Of a stretch of DNA of 64,000 nucleotides, positions 1 to 9,385 are shown piece by piece. Within the stretch, counting starts at the first letter, position 1; every line of letters starts with the position of its first letter. Source of the DNA: Acidobacteriaceae bacterium (GTDB taxonomy: Bacteria > Acidobacteriota > Terriglobia > Terriglobales > Acidobacteriaceae); assembly GCA_030038195.1 (NCBI GenBank), contig JASHPJ010000024.1, positions 38,332 through 102,331 of the forward strand, given 5' to 3'. The notes under the pieces are model-generated. The model was not told the origin of the DNA. It searched no databases and worked only from the letters and a program-made list of their open reading frames with translations. Made by a program: the position numbers and the translations under genes.

Positions 1-63
1 GGGAACCTGGTCGACCGTCTCCGGCGTCCCATGCGCCAGCAACAGCACCGCCTGTTTACCCAC
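1..63 (-). CDS. hemH: Ferrochelatase, N-terminal fragment (runs off window)
   Basis: Reverse complement reads GTG-GKQAVLLLAHGTPETVDQVP, typical ferrochelatase N-terminus (LLLAHGTPE); directly upstream of hemE in heme context. Confidence 0.7.
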   Translation of the reverse strand, partial: MGKQAVLLLAHGTPETVDQVP

Positions 64-64
64 G

Positions 65-1180
65 CTAATCCTCCCGCCGGAACTCGTGCACTATCTTCAC
101 CACCGCCTGCACATTCTCCACCGGCGTCCCCGGCACAATGCCGTGGCCGAGATTGAAGATGTGCCCCGCGCGCCCATTGGCCGCGCGCAGAATCCCCTGC
201 ACCCGTTGCTCCAGGACTTCAAGCGGCGCAAACAGCGTAACCGGGTCGAGATTGCCCTGCACCGCGCAGCCGGAACCCAGCGCGCGCCAGCTCACATCGA
301 GCGGCTGCCTCCAGTCGAGGCCGATCACGTCCGCGCCGGTCGCAGCCATCGCGCCCAGCAATCCCGCCGTCTCCACGCCGAAGTAGATTACCGGCACGCC
401 CATCTGCTGCACGGCGCGAATGAGCCGCCGGGTGGGCTCGAAGGCGTATTGCTGGTAATCCGCCAGGGCCAGCGAACCGGCCCAGCTATCGAAGATCTGG
501 ATCACGTCTGCCCCGGCCTGTACCTGCTGACGGCAATACTCCGTCAATACCGTGACCAGCTTGTCCAGGAGGCTGCTCCATGCAAGGGGAGCGCCATACA
601 TCATGCGCTTGGTTTCGATGTAATTCCGCGCGCCGCCGCCCTCGATCATATAGCTGGCCAGCGTGTAGGGCGCGCCGCAGAAGCCAATGATGCCCAGGCG
701 GTTGCGAAAGTGCGAAGCCACCTTTTGAATCGCGCGCGCCACGTAGTCCAGCTCGAAGGCGCGGTCGGTGCGCAGCGCCATCACCTGTTCTGCCGTGCGC
801 ACCGGCTGCTGAATCACCGGCCCCTCGCCGGCCTGGAACTCGAACGGCAGCCCCATCGGCTCCAGCGGCAGCAGCAGATCGGCAAAGATGATGGCCGCGT
901 CCACGCCCAGCTTTTCCGCGGCGGTAATGGTCACCTCCGCGGCCAGCTCCGGCTGCTTGCAGATTTCCACCAGCGTGTGATGCTTCCTTACGTCGCGGTA
1001 CTCCTGCATGTACCGCCCCGCCTGGCGCAGAAACCATACCGGTGTGCGATCCACCGGCCGACGCAGGCAGGCGCGCACAAAGCGCGTGCCCTCCAGCAGC
1101 GGACTGTCCGCCGCCTCATCGATTCTCGACTCCATATCTTTCGATTTTAGTAGCTCAAGCCGGTAAGGAACGGTGGGCAA
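65..1180 (-). CDS. hemE: Uroporphyrinogen decarboxylase
   Basis: Motifs PVWFLRQAGRYMQEYR, GFCGAPYTLASYMIEGGG, GNLDP, FNLGHGIVPGTP. True start may be the internal Met (MESRIDEAAD). Confidence 0.96.
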   Translation of the reverse strand: MPTVPYRLELLKSKDMESRIDEAADSPLLEGTRFVRACLRRPVDRTPVWFLRQAGRYMQEYRDVRKHHTLVEICKQPELAAEVTITAAEKLGVDAAIIFADLLLPLEPMGLPFEFQAGEGPVIQQPVRTAEQVMALRTDRAFELDYVARAIQKVASHFRNRLGIIGFCGAPYTLASYMIEGGGARNYIETKRMMYGAPLAWSSLLDKLVTVLTEYCRQQVQAGADVIQIFDSWAGSLALADYQQYAFEPTRRLIRAVQQMGVPVIYFGVETAGLLGAMAATGADVIGLDWRQPLDVSWRALGSGCAVQGNLDPVTLFAPLEVLEQRVQGILRAANGRAGHIFNLGHGIVPGTPVENVQAVVKIVHEFRRED

Positions 1181-1204
1181 ACACGATCCTCCAGACCAAT
1201 CCGC

Positions 1205-2221
1205 TCATCTCCAGCGAAAGATCCGCAGCGACACCGCAAATGGCACGCAGAACCACGCGGCCAGAATCGCCACCTGCCCCAGCAGTTGGTGCAGCTCCGT
1301 CCCTTGCAGCATATTGCCGCGGATTGCGTCGATCGCCGCGGTCAGCGGCAGCGCCTTCACGAACGGCTGAATCACGTTTGGAAACCGCGACGCCGAAAAG
1401 AACACGCCGGAGAGAATCCACATCGGCAGCATCACCAGGTTCATCAACCCGCTCACGGCCTCCATGGTCCGCGCCCGCGAAGCCACCAGCAGTCCGATTG
1501 CGGAGAAAACCAGCGAGGTTAAAATGCAAAGGAACGCAAGCTGCCACAACGGCCCGCGAAAAGGCACGCCGAAGGCCAGGCGGGCAAAGCCGAGGAACAC
1601 CACCACCTCGATTACCAGCATGGCCAGCCGCGACAGCAGAAACGCGGCGAGATATTGCCACTTCGGCATCGGCGAAGCCACCATCCGCTTGAGCAGCTTC
1701 TTCTGGCGGCCTTCCACAATGGCAAAGCCCAGCCCCCACATCGCCGAGCCCATCAGGTTCATGCCCAGCAGTCCCGGCACCACGAAGTCGATATACCGCG
1801 ACCCTGTCTCGTGCACCAGCTCGTTCCGCGCCGTCACCGCGTCGCGCCGTCCCGCAGCCGCCTGGATCGCGCGATCGGCCAGCAGCCGCGCATTGCGCGC
1901 ATCGGGATTGGTGTCGTCATAGCGATACGTCACGCCGTTCGGCCCCTGCTCGGCGAGCAGCAGAATGTCGCCCGTGGCCAGTGCATGTGCTCCCGCAGCT
2001 TCATCGAGCTCCGCCGCTTTCAAGCCGTGGTCCGACGCCAATGCCTGGGTCAACTGCGCCGTCGTTGCGCCTACCGGCAGCACATCCGCCGGACGATTGC
2101 GAAACGCGATGCCCAGCCCCACCGCCAGCAGTATGGGAAAGATAAAGATCCAGAAGATCGCCTCCGGCTCGCGCAGCACCAGCTTGAACCGCACCAGCGT
2201 AAGCTGAATCAGGCTACTCAT
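1205..2221 (-). CDS. ABC-2 type transporter permease
   Basis: Multiple TM segments, ABC-2 permease pattern (IFWIFIFPILLAVGLGIAF ... LPMWILSGVFFSASRFP); overlaps the ATPase gene 2214..3284. Confidence 0.9.
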   Translation of the reverse strand: MSSLIQLTLVRFKLVLREPEAIFWIFIFPILLAVGLGIAFRNRPADVLPVGATTAQLTQALASDHGLKAAELDEAAGAHALATGDILLLAEQGPNGVTYRYDDTNPDARNARLLADRAIQAAAGRRDAVTARNELVHETGSRYIDFVVPGLLGMNLMGSAMWGLGFAIVEGRQKKLLKRMVASPMPKWQYLAAFLLSRLAMLVIEVVVFLGFARLAFGVPFRGPLWQLAFLCILTSLVFSAIGLLVASRARTMEAVSGLMNLVMLPMWILSGVFFSASRFPNVIQPFVKALPLTAAIDAIRGNMLQGTELHQLLGQVAILAAWFCVPFAVSLRIFRWR

Positions 2222-3284
2222 CGCGCAGGTTCCTTCCCGTGAGCCGTACGAACACGTCTTCGAGCGTGGCCGAGTGAGTGCGGAACTCGCTCAGATGCAG
2301 CCCCTGCGCCTCCAGCGCCGCAAAGATGCGCGGCACCGCCGTGTGCAGCTCGCTCACCGAAAGCTGGTGGACGCCGGCATCTACGCGATGCGACTGCACG
2401 CCCGGAATCTGCTTCAGAATTGCCGGATCGATTGCAGCGCTCGCCGTCCCGGATTCGCTCAGCTCGCTCCGCGCCCCATCCCCGCGTCCGCCGCGGCGGA
2501 TTTCGGCTGCAAGGGCGGGAGACTGCGCGCTTCGACTCACGGCAAATTCCACAATGTCCTCGCCGCCCACGGACGCAATCAACTGCTGCGGCGTGCCCAG
2601 CGCAATCACCTTGCCGCGATCCACAATCGCCACGCGGTCGCACAGCCGCTCAGCTTCATCCATGTAGTGCGTCGTCAGAATGATGGTGCGCCCGGCACGC
2701 TTCAGATCGTCCACCAGGTCCCACACGTGGCGCCGCGCCTGCGGATCGAGTCCCGTCGTCGGCTCATCCAGAAACAGCAACTCGGGATCGCCCACCAGCG
2801 CCGTGGCCATCGCCAGCCTCTGCTTCTGCCCGCCCGAGAGCCCACCGATCCGCGCCTTGCGTTTTTCTTCGAGCTGCGCCGCGCGCATGATCTCGTCGAC
2901 GGCAATGCCGCGGCGATAAAAGCTGCGAAACAGCCGCACGGCTTCTTCCACCGTCAGCTTGTCTGGGAACTGCGTCTCCTGCAGTTGAATTCCGATGCGC
3001 TGCCGCAGCTCCTTCGCGCCGGTCTTCCAGTTGCGCCCCAGCAGCTCGACTGTTCCTTCGTCCGGCTCCGTCAGCCCCTCGCAGATTTCGATGGTCGTGG
3101 TCTTGCCTGCGCCATTCGGCCCCAGCAGCCCGAAACACTCGCCGGGAAACACTTCGAGGTCCAGCCCATCCACCGCGCGCACGTCGCCAAATGCCTTCTT
3201 CAGCCCGCGAATCCGCAGCGAAGGACCACGCGCACGCGCCGCCGATGCCTCGGTCTTTTCCCAACTGGATAGCGCATCCGCCAT
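2214..3284 (-). CDS. ABC transporter ATP-binding protein (ABC-2 exporter)
   Basis: Walker A GPNGAGKTTT, signature LSGGQKQRLAMA, Walker B LLFLDEPTTGLD. Confidence 0.95.
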   Translation of the reverse strand: MADALSSWEKTEASAARARGPSLRIRGLKKAFGDVRAVDGLDLEVFPGECFGLLGPNGAGKTTTIEICEGLTEPDEGTVELLGRNWKTGAKELRQRIGIQLQETQFPDKLTVEEAVRLFRSFYRRGIAVDEIMRAAQLEEKRKARIGGLSGGQKQRLAMATALVGDPELLFLDEPTTGLDPQARRHVWDLVDDLKRAGRTIILTTHYMDEAERLCDRVAIVDRGKVIALGTPQQLIASVGGEDIVEFAVSRSAQSPALAAEIRRGGRGDGARSELSESGTASAAIDPAILKQIPGVQSHRVDAGVHQLSVSELHTAVPRIFAALEAQGLHLSEFRTHSATLEDVFVRLTGRNLRDE

Positions 3285-3443
3285 CGCTCCAGCTTACCGT
3301 ATCCGCGATTTCATTTCTTTGAACCAGACGCGCAACAGGGCGCCCACCCTGGCCGATACGCATTCTTTGCGTACCGGTCACGACGGGAAAGCACAGACCC
3401 CGCGCGTCCCGTTATCATGAACTCCGTCCGCCTTCATTGCGCC

Positions 3444-4556
3444 ATGCACATCACCAGCCTTGAACCTTTCATCCTGCACGCGCCGGTTACCCGCGGCTCC
3501 ATTGCCGACAGCACACATCGCCTCACGCACTGGGGCGCGCCCGGCGTCGCTATTCACAGCGACGCGGGCCTCACCGGCTACGGCTTCTCCGGCACGCACG
3601 CGCACCTGGCCACCGACCGCCTCATCGTCGACTGCATCGTGTCGAGCTACGGGCCGCTGCTCCTGGGTGCGGACCCGCGCGAGACCCGCGCGCTCTGGGA
3701 GAAGCTCCACAAGCACTCCGGGATCTACTGGGTGGGCCGCGCCGGCATCACGCATCTTGCGCTCGGCGCCATCGACATCGCACTCTGGGACCTGAAAGCC
3801 AAAGCTGCCGGTCTTCCGCTCTGGAAGCTCCTCGGCGGCTCAGCCGCAAAAAAAGTCGAAGCCTACAACACCGACGGCGGCTGGCTCAACTGGCCGCTCG
3901 AGACCGTCGTCTCCGACTGCAAGCGCCTGGTGGAAGAGGAAGGCTACCGCGCGGTCAAGCTCAAAGTAGGCAGCGCCAGTCCGCACGACGACCTGTGCCG
4001 CGTGGAAGCCGTGCGCCGCGCCCTCGGCCCCGCAATCCGCATCATGACCGATGCCAATGGCCGCTGGACACTGCCGCAGGCCATCCAGACCGCCGGCCGT
4101 CTCGCCGACTTCGACGTGGCCTGGATCGAAGAGCCCATCTACTTCGACGACGTCGAAGGCACCCGCCGTCTTGCGCAGACCATTCGCACGCCCATCGCGC
4201 TCGGCGAACAGCTTTACACCGCCTCGCACTTCCGCGACTTCATCCACGCCGGGGCCGTCCACTACGTGCAGCCCGATGTTGTGCGCCTGGCCGGCATCAC
4301 CGAGTTCCTGCAGGTGGCCGAGACGGCCCACAGCTACAGCCTGCCCGTCGCTCCGCACGTCGGCGACATGGCCCAGGTCCACCAGCATCTCTGCTTCGCG
4401 CACCCCGCCTGCTCGCTGCTCGAGTACATCCCCTGGCTGCGCGACTGGATGGAATACCCTGCGAGGATCGAAGCCGGCTACTACGCTGCCCCCGACGCAC
4501 CCGGCGCCGGCACCACTCCCACGCGCCGCGCTCTCACCGAGATCAACCGGCTCTGA
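3444..4556 (+). CDS. Mandelate racemase/muconate lactonizing enzyme family (enolase superfamily)
   Basis: VKLKVG, IMTDANGRW, WIEEPI, ALGEQLYT motifs; start MHITSLEPFILHAP inside ORF 3417..4556. Confidence 0.9.
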   Translation: MHITSLEPFILHAPVTRGSIADSTHRLTHWGAPGVAIHSDAGLTGYGFSGTHAHLATDRLIVDCIVSSYGPLLLGADPRETRALWEKLHKHSGIYWVGRAGITHLALGAIDIALWDLKAKAAGLPLWKLLGGSAAKKVEAYNTDGGWLNWPLETVVSDCKRLVEEEGYRAVKLKVGSASPHDDLCRVEAVRRALGPAIRIMTDANGRWTLPQAIQTAGRLADFDVAWIEEPIYFDDVEGTRRLAQTIRTPIALGEQLYTASHFRDFIHAGAVHYVQPDVVRLAGITEFLQVAETAHSYSLPVAPHVGDMAQVHQHLCFAHPACSLLEYIPWLRDWMEYPARIEAGYYAAPDAPGAGTTPTRRALTEINRL

Positions 4557-4649
4557 CGCCGCGCCCTGAGACAGAGCAACGGACTCGGAGTGTTTATGAC
4601 ACTCGCGCAGCGCGAGGCCGTGCCAGCTCGATCCGCAAAAAAGCAGCGC

Positions 4650-6125
4650 TCAATCGTCTCCATGTGCGGCCAGTTGCTGCACCTTGCTGTGCTTGCGGCT
4701 GTAGGTGAAGTAGATGACCAGGCCGAAGATGAGCCAGCTTCCGAAGCCGATCCAGGCGGGCGCGTCGAGCGAAAGCATGAGCGCCAGCGACACCACCATG
4801 CCGCAGATGGGCACCAGCGGCACCAGCGGCGTGCGAAACGGGCGCGGCAGGTCAGGATGCCGCACGCGCAGCACCCATACGCCAAGGCTGACGATGGTAA
4901 ATGCCAGCAGCGTGCCCAGGCTCACCAGCTCTCCCAGCAGCGTAATGGGAAACAGCGCGGCCAGCATTGCGGCAAACACGCCCACCACGATGGAAGTGAT
5001 ATAGGGCGTGCGGAAGCGCGGATGAATGCGGCCGACCCATGGCCAGAGCAGCCCGTCGCGGGACATGGTGAACAGCACGCGCGATTGCCCGAGCAGCATG
5101 ACCAGCATGACCGAAGCCAGTCCGGCGATGGCGCCAAGATCGATAAGGATCACGCCCCAGCGGACGCCGATGGCGGCAGCACCATCGGCCACCGGCGCCG
5201 GAACGTTGAGCGTGATGTACGGCTTGATGCCGGTCAGCAGGCCGGCGACGAAGATATAGAGCGTGGTGCAGACGATCAGCGATCCCAGGATGCCGAAGGG
5301 CATGTCCTTCTGTGGATTGCGCGCCTCCTGCGCGGCGGTCGAGACGGCGTCGAATCCGATGTAGGCGAAGAAGACAACTCCGGCGCCGCGCATGATCCCC
5401 GACCATCCGTATTGGCCGAAGTGCCCGGTGTTCCTGGGAATGAAGGGGTGCCAGTTGGCCACCATCTGCGGCCAGTGAGCCGAGGCATAGATCGCGGCCA
5501 GGCCGATGAAGAACAGCACGATGGACACCTTGATCATCACCGCCGCGCTGTTGAAGTTGGCCGACTCGCGCACGCCGACCACCAGCACGATGGTGATGAC
5601 CACGATGGCCGTCAGCGCGAACAGGTCGACCTGCGCAGCGAGGGGATGGCCGAAGAGCACCAGGGATACCTTCGGCGTCGGGTTGAAGGGAAGTCTCGCG
5701 CCGAAGAAGCTGAGCAGGCTGTTGACAAAGCCGCTCCAGCCCACGGCCACCGTAGCCGCGCCGAATGCATACTCCAGCACCAGCGCCCAGCCGATGATCC
5801 ACGCCACCAGCTCGCCCATGGTTGCGTAGCCGTAGGTATACGCGCTTCCGGCGATGGGCAGCATGGAGGCGAACTCCGCGTAGCAGAGGCCGGCGAAGAT
5901 GCAGCCGATGCCGGCGATCATGTACGAGATGACGATGGCCGGACCCGCAAACTGCGCCGCCGCCGTGCCGGTGAGCACAAAGATTCCGGCGCCGATAATG
6001 CCTCCGATGCCGATGGTGATGAGGTTGATCGGCCCCAGGGCGCGCTTGAGCGAGTGTTCGCCCTCTTCGTTGGCCTCGGCCAGGATGGTGTGAATGGGCT
6101 TGGTGGCTAAAAGCTTGCCCGGCAT
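4650..6125 (-). CDS. APC family amino acid permease
   Basis: ITIGIGGIIGAGIFVLTG and about 12 hydrophobic segments; start MPGKLLATKPIHTILAEANEEGEHSL (6125) chosen over the long ORF start. Confidence 0.92.
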   Translation of the reverse strand: MPGKLLATKPIHTILAEANEEGEHSLKRALGPINLITIGIGGIIGAGIFVLTGTAAAQFAGPAIVISYMIAGIGCIFAGLCYAEFASMLPIAGSAYTYGYATMGELVAWIIGWALVLEYAFGAATVAVGWSGFVNSLLSFFGARLPFNPTPKVSLVLFGHPLAAQVDLFALTAIVVITIVLVVGVRESANFNSAAVMIKVSIVLFFIGLAAIYASAHWPQMVANWHPFIPRNTGHFGQYGWSGIMRGAGVVFFAYIGFDAVSTAAQEARNPQKDMPFGILGSLIVCTTLYIFVAGLLTGIKPYITLNVPAPVADGAAAIGVRWGVILIDLGAIAGLASVMLVMLLGQSRVLFTMSRDGLLWPWVGRIHPRFRTPYITSIVVGVFAAMLAALFPITLLGELVSLGTLLAFTIVSLGVWVLRVRHPDLPRPFRTPLVPLVPICGMVVSLALMLSLDAPAWIGFGSWLIFGLVIYFTYSRKHSKVQQLAAHGDD

Positions 6126-6192
6126 TAATTCCCTCCCCGATTCGGTTGTCGATTCGCCGCTCCGCCAACGGCCGCGCATGTTTTTTCGAGTT

Positions 6193-7791
6193 TCACCATG
6201 GACCTTCGGAGCTCCTCCCCGCGGCCGGATTGACGTTGCGCGCGGACCCGCGCGACCAGAGCAGATAGACAGGAATGCCCAGCAGGACCAGAACCAGTCC
6301 CGGCCATGTGTACTGTGGCTTGTATCGCAATAATACGATACAGATCCATGCGGCCATGACGATGTAAAGCGCCGGCAGCACCGGGTAGCCCAGCGCCTTG
6401 TAAGGACGCTGCGCGTCCGGCCGCCGGACACGCAGCACGAACAGGCAGGAGATGGTGAGGATATAAAACACCAGCTCGGCGAAGATGATGTAGTCGAGAA
6501 GCTGGCTATAGGTGCCCGAGACGCAGAGCAGCACTGTCCACGCTCCCTGGACCAGCAGCCCGGCCACCGGCGTCTTGTATTGCGGGTGCAGCCTGCCGAC
6601 TGCTTTGAAGAAGAGGCCGTCCCGGCTCATGGCGTAAAAGACGCGCGCGCCCGCCAGCGTCATGCCGTTGGCGCAGCCAAACGTGGAGATGAGGATGGCC
6701 GCGGCCATCAGCATGGCGCCGCCGGAGTGGAAGATCTGGCCAAGCACGGCCGTGGCTACGCGGTCTTCAGAGGCGTACTGGATGCCGCGGGCCATTGCCG
6801 TTGCGCCATGGGGGGCGCCGTGCAGCGGCAGCACCAGCATGTAGCCGAGGGAGACGAAAAAGTAGACGGCCAGCACGAAGCCGGTGCCAAGGATCAGCGA
6901 GAGCGGCAGATTGCGGCGCGGATTCTTGATCTCGCCGGCGGTGAAAGTCACGTTGTTCCAGGCGTCGGCGGAGAACAGCGAGCCCACCTGGACGACGGCC
7001 AGGATCACCAGCAGATTGACCCACGCGGTGGGACCGCCGATGCCGACCTGCACGGCGTGAAGCGAGCGCCAGCCGGCGCCGCGCCAGAACTGGCCGAGGC
7101 CGGCGCCAAAGTTCGCCTGCCAGGCCGTCGCATGCACGCCTACCGTGAAGGCCAGCGCGATGAGCGCGGCCAGCGAGAGGGCCTTGGCCGAGGTGAAGAT
7201 GTTCTGGATCAGCGCGCCGAGCTTGACGCCGAAGATATTGGCGATGGCCAGAAAGACCGCGACCGCGATGCCGGCAAGATTGGCGGTGTTGACGCCGATC
7301 TCCATGTTGCCCAGCACCATGGGTCCCACGCGCCAGGCCGGAACGTGAGCGATGTGCCAGAGCCAGTGCGTGGTGGAGACCGACGGGAAAAAGACACCCA
7401 GGAATTTGCCGAAGGCGACGCAGACCGCAGCGATGGTGCCCGTCTGGATGACAAGAAAGAGAGTCCAGCCAAAGAGAAATCCCCACAGGGGGCCCAGCGA
7501 CTCGCGCAGGTAGACGTACTGGCCGCCAGCGCGGGGCATCATGGCTGCCAGCTCGCCGTAGCTGAGCGCGCCGATGAGGGTCATCACCGCGGTGACCAGC
7601 CACGCACCCAGATAGAGCGCGGGCGAATCGACGCCACGGGCAATGTCAGCGTCCACGATATAGATGCCGGAGCCGATCATGGAGCCGATGACAATGGCCG
7701 TGGCGCTGAAGAGGCCGAGGGTCTGCACCAGCCGGGGCGCCTCGGCTGGCGTGTCGGGATCTGTGGCGGGGGCTTGGTCAGAGGTCAGCAC
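6193..7791 (-). CDS. APC family amino acid permease (second, tandem)
   Basis: TAIVIGSMIGSGIYIVDADIAR, PRAGGQYVYLRESLGPLWGF, about 12 TM segments. Confidence 0.92.
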   Translation of the reverse strand: MLTSDQAPATDPDTPAEAPRLVQTLGLFSATAIVIGSMIGSGIYIVDADIARGVDSPALYLGAWLVTAVMTLIGALSYGELAAMMPRAGGQYVYLRESLGPLWGFLFGWTLFLVIQTGTIAAVCVAFGKFLGVFFPSVSTTHWLWHIAHVPAWRVGPMVLGNMEIGVNTANLAGIAVAVFLAIANIFGVKLGALIQNIFTSAKALSLAALIALAFTVGVHATAWQANFGAGLGQFWRGAGWRSLHAVQVGIGGPTAWVNLLVILAVVQVGSLFSADAWNNVTFTAGEIKNPRRNLPLSLILGTGFVLAVYFFVSLGYMLVLPLHGAPHGATAMARGIQYASEDRVATAVLGQIFHSGGAMLMAAAILISTFGCANGMTLAGARVFYAMSRDGLFFKAVGRLHPQYKTPVAGLLVQGAWTVLLCVSGTYSQLLDYIIFAELVFYILTISCLFVLRVRRPDAQRPYKALGYPVLPALYIVMAAWICIVLLRYKPQYTWPGLVLVLLGIPVYLLWSRGSARNVNPAAGRSSEGPW

Positions 7792-7869
7792 TTGAAGTGA
7801 TTTTTACCTGAATCCCTTCGACTTGTCTTGGTTTTTCTCCGTGCCGCCGCCCGGCAAGAGCCGGCAGCG

Positions 7870-8511
7870 TTATCCCAGCTCCGCCAGCCAGCGGCGGAAC
7901 TCGGCTGCGGGATCGGGTGTGCGGAAGATGGCCGCGGCGACGGCGACGGTGGTGGCTCCGGCGGCGAGGACTTCCGGCGCGGTTTCAAGCGTGATGCCAG
8001 CGGCGGCGGTGAGGATCTTTTCCGGTCCGGCCTGCTGACGCAGGCGGCGGACGCCTGCGGGGCCAATCGGGGCCTTGCCGGTCTGCTTGGTCGTGGTGGG
8101 ATAGACGGGGCCGACGGCGAGGTAGTCGGCGGGGGTGTCGAGGATGCCGGGCAGGAAGGCGTCGCTGCCGCCGAAGGTGCCTACGATGCGCGCCGGGCCG
8201 AGGAGCTGACGGGCCTCGGCTGCAGGCATGTCTCCGGTATCGACATGAACCCCATCAAAGCCTGACTGCTCAACCAGATCAGCACAATCATCGAGAATCA
8301 GCTTGATGTTTGGGCCGGGCATTGCCGCGCGTAAGACGGCTGCGTCAGAGAGGATTTCCGCATCGGAGCCGTTCTTGTTGCGGTATTCGAGCAGCGTGAC
8401 GCCGGCTGCGGCCAGCTCGCTGCCCAGGCGATGGAGGAACTCGGCACGGCCGACAGCGGGAAGGATGGAGGAGTCGAGGATGGGATATATCTTGGGAAAT
8501 TGAAAGGTCAT
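7870..8511 (-). CDS. thiE: Thiamine phosphate synthase
   Basis: LLEYRNK, GFDGVHVDTGDMP, DYLAVGPVYPTTTK; TIM-barrel ThiE pattern. Confidence 0.88.
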   Translation of the reverse strand: MTFQFPKIYPILDSSILPAVGRAEFLHRLGSELAAAGVTLLEYRNKNGSDAEILSDAAVLRAAMPGPNIKLILDDCADLVEQSGFDGVHVDTGDMPAAEARQLLGPARIVGTFGGSDAFLPGILDTPADYLAVGPVYPTTTKQTGKAPIGPAGVRRLRQQAGPEKILTAAAGITLETAPEVLAAGATTVAVAAAIFRTPDPAAEFRRWLAELG

Positions 8512-8567
8512 GACTCAAGGTTAAAGCGTTTTCGCTTCACATGTTGACATCTTTGGAGCCATTAAAG

Positions 8568-8594
8568 GCGGCTTTTTCATGAGGAAAAAGCCGC
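8568..8594. terminator. Terminator-like hairpin
   Basis: GCGGCTTTTTC-atgag-GAAAAAGCCGC, 11-bp perfect stem in the gap upstream of thiE. Confidence 0.5.
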
Positions 8595-8718
8595 TCGGCC
8601 TTGTACATTCCGTTCAGAGCAGAATCGAAAACGCTGTAGACGACGGGGCTGTGCGTCTCGGCCCTCGCCGCAGAAATCCGCCGCAGCGGACGAAAGAACG
8701 GAGCACGGAGGTTCTTTC

Positions 8719-8746
8719 CTGATCCCTGATCCCTATTCCCTGCCTT
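8719..8746. repeat. Heptanucleotide array (CTGATCC CTGATCC CTATTCC CTGCCTT)
   Basis: Four consecutive 7-mers, abutting the 3' end of the dinB-like CDS. Confidence 0.75.
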
Positions 8747-9250
8747 TTACATTTCGTCGGCCGAGGGGCCGTAGACGCCGGGCAGCTTTCCGCCCAGGAT
8801 GCGGACGTACACCCCAAGCTGCGCGCGGTGATGGATGGTGTGATCGATAACCCAGTTGCGCCAGACGGAGTACTTTGACTCGTCGATCCACACCTGGTCA
8901 CCCACGCCGAACTTCCAGTTGGTCTCCCACTGGGCAGGGTTGAAGGCGGCTAGCGCGGCCTTGGCCTTGGCGGCATCCGCGTCGAATTTTTCGAGCAGCG
9001 CGGCGGTAGAGGCCGGAATGTACGGCTCGAACTTGTGGCCGGCGGGAAAGATGAGGGCATCGCTGGTGAGCGTGTGATTGGCCCAGTCGGTGAGAGTCTC
9101 GGCGGTGTGGCCAGCCAGGCGGCCCAGGCTCATCGACTTGGGGCTGGGCTTGAAGGTGAAGTCGGCGTCAGCGGGGATGGCGGCGAGGATCTTGCGTGTC
9201 TTTTCGATCTCGGTGCCATATTCGGCGATGAGTTCTTTTTGAATATCCAT
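8747..9250 (-). CDS. DinB family protein
   Basis: MDIQKELIAEYGTEIEKTRKILAAIPADADFTFKP; LGRLAGHTAE; WVIDHTIHHRAQLGVYVRILGG. Confidence 0.85.
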   Translation of the reverse strand: MDIQKELIAEYGTEIEKTRKILAAIPADADFTFKPSPKSMSLGRLAGHTAETLTDWANHTLTSDALIFPAGHKFEPYIPASTAALLEKFDADAAKAKAALAAFNPAQWETNWKFGVGDQVWIDESKYSVWRNWVIDHTIHHRAQLGVYVRILGGKLPGVYGPSADEM

Positions 9251-9385
9251 ACATCTCCTCCTTGTGTTGCGAAGCAAGGATAGCCGAAGCTGGCGGAAAA
9301 AGCGAATAAAAAACGAAAATATCCGATAAATTCTTTCGAAGGCGTTATACGGGCTGGTCTTCCACTTTCACTATTGCCTTGGGCG

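Noticed and set aside
86-1150. 354-aa plus-strand ORF opposite hemE
   Set aside because: Arg/His-rich shadow ORF antisense to a clear hemE; typical of high-GC third-position bias.
4590-6110. 506-aa plus-strand ORF opposite an amino acid permease
   Set aside because: His/Gln/Arg/Asp-rich composition, antisense to a well supported permease.
8512-8746. Possible TPP riboswitch upstream of thiE
   Set aside because: No CTGAGA...ACCTGATCTGGATAATGCCAGCG...AGGGAA-like core on the thiE strand; only a terminator-like hairpin is present.
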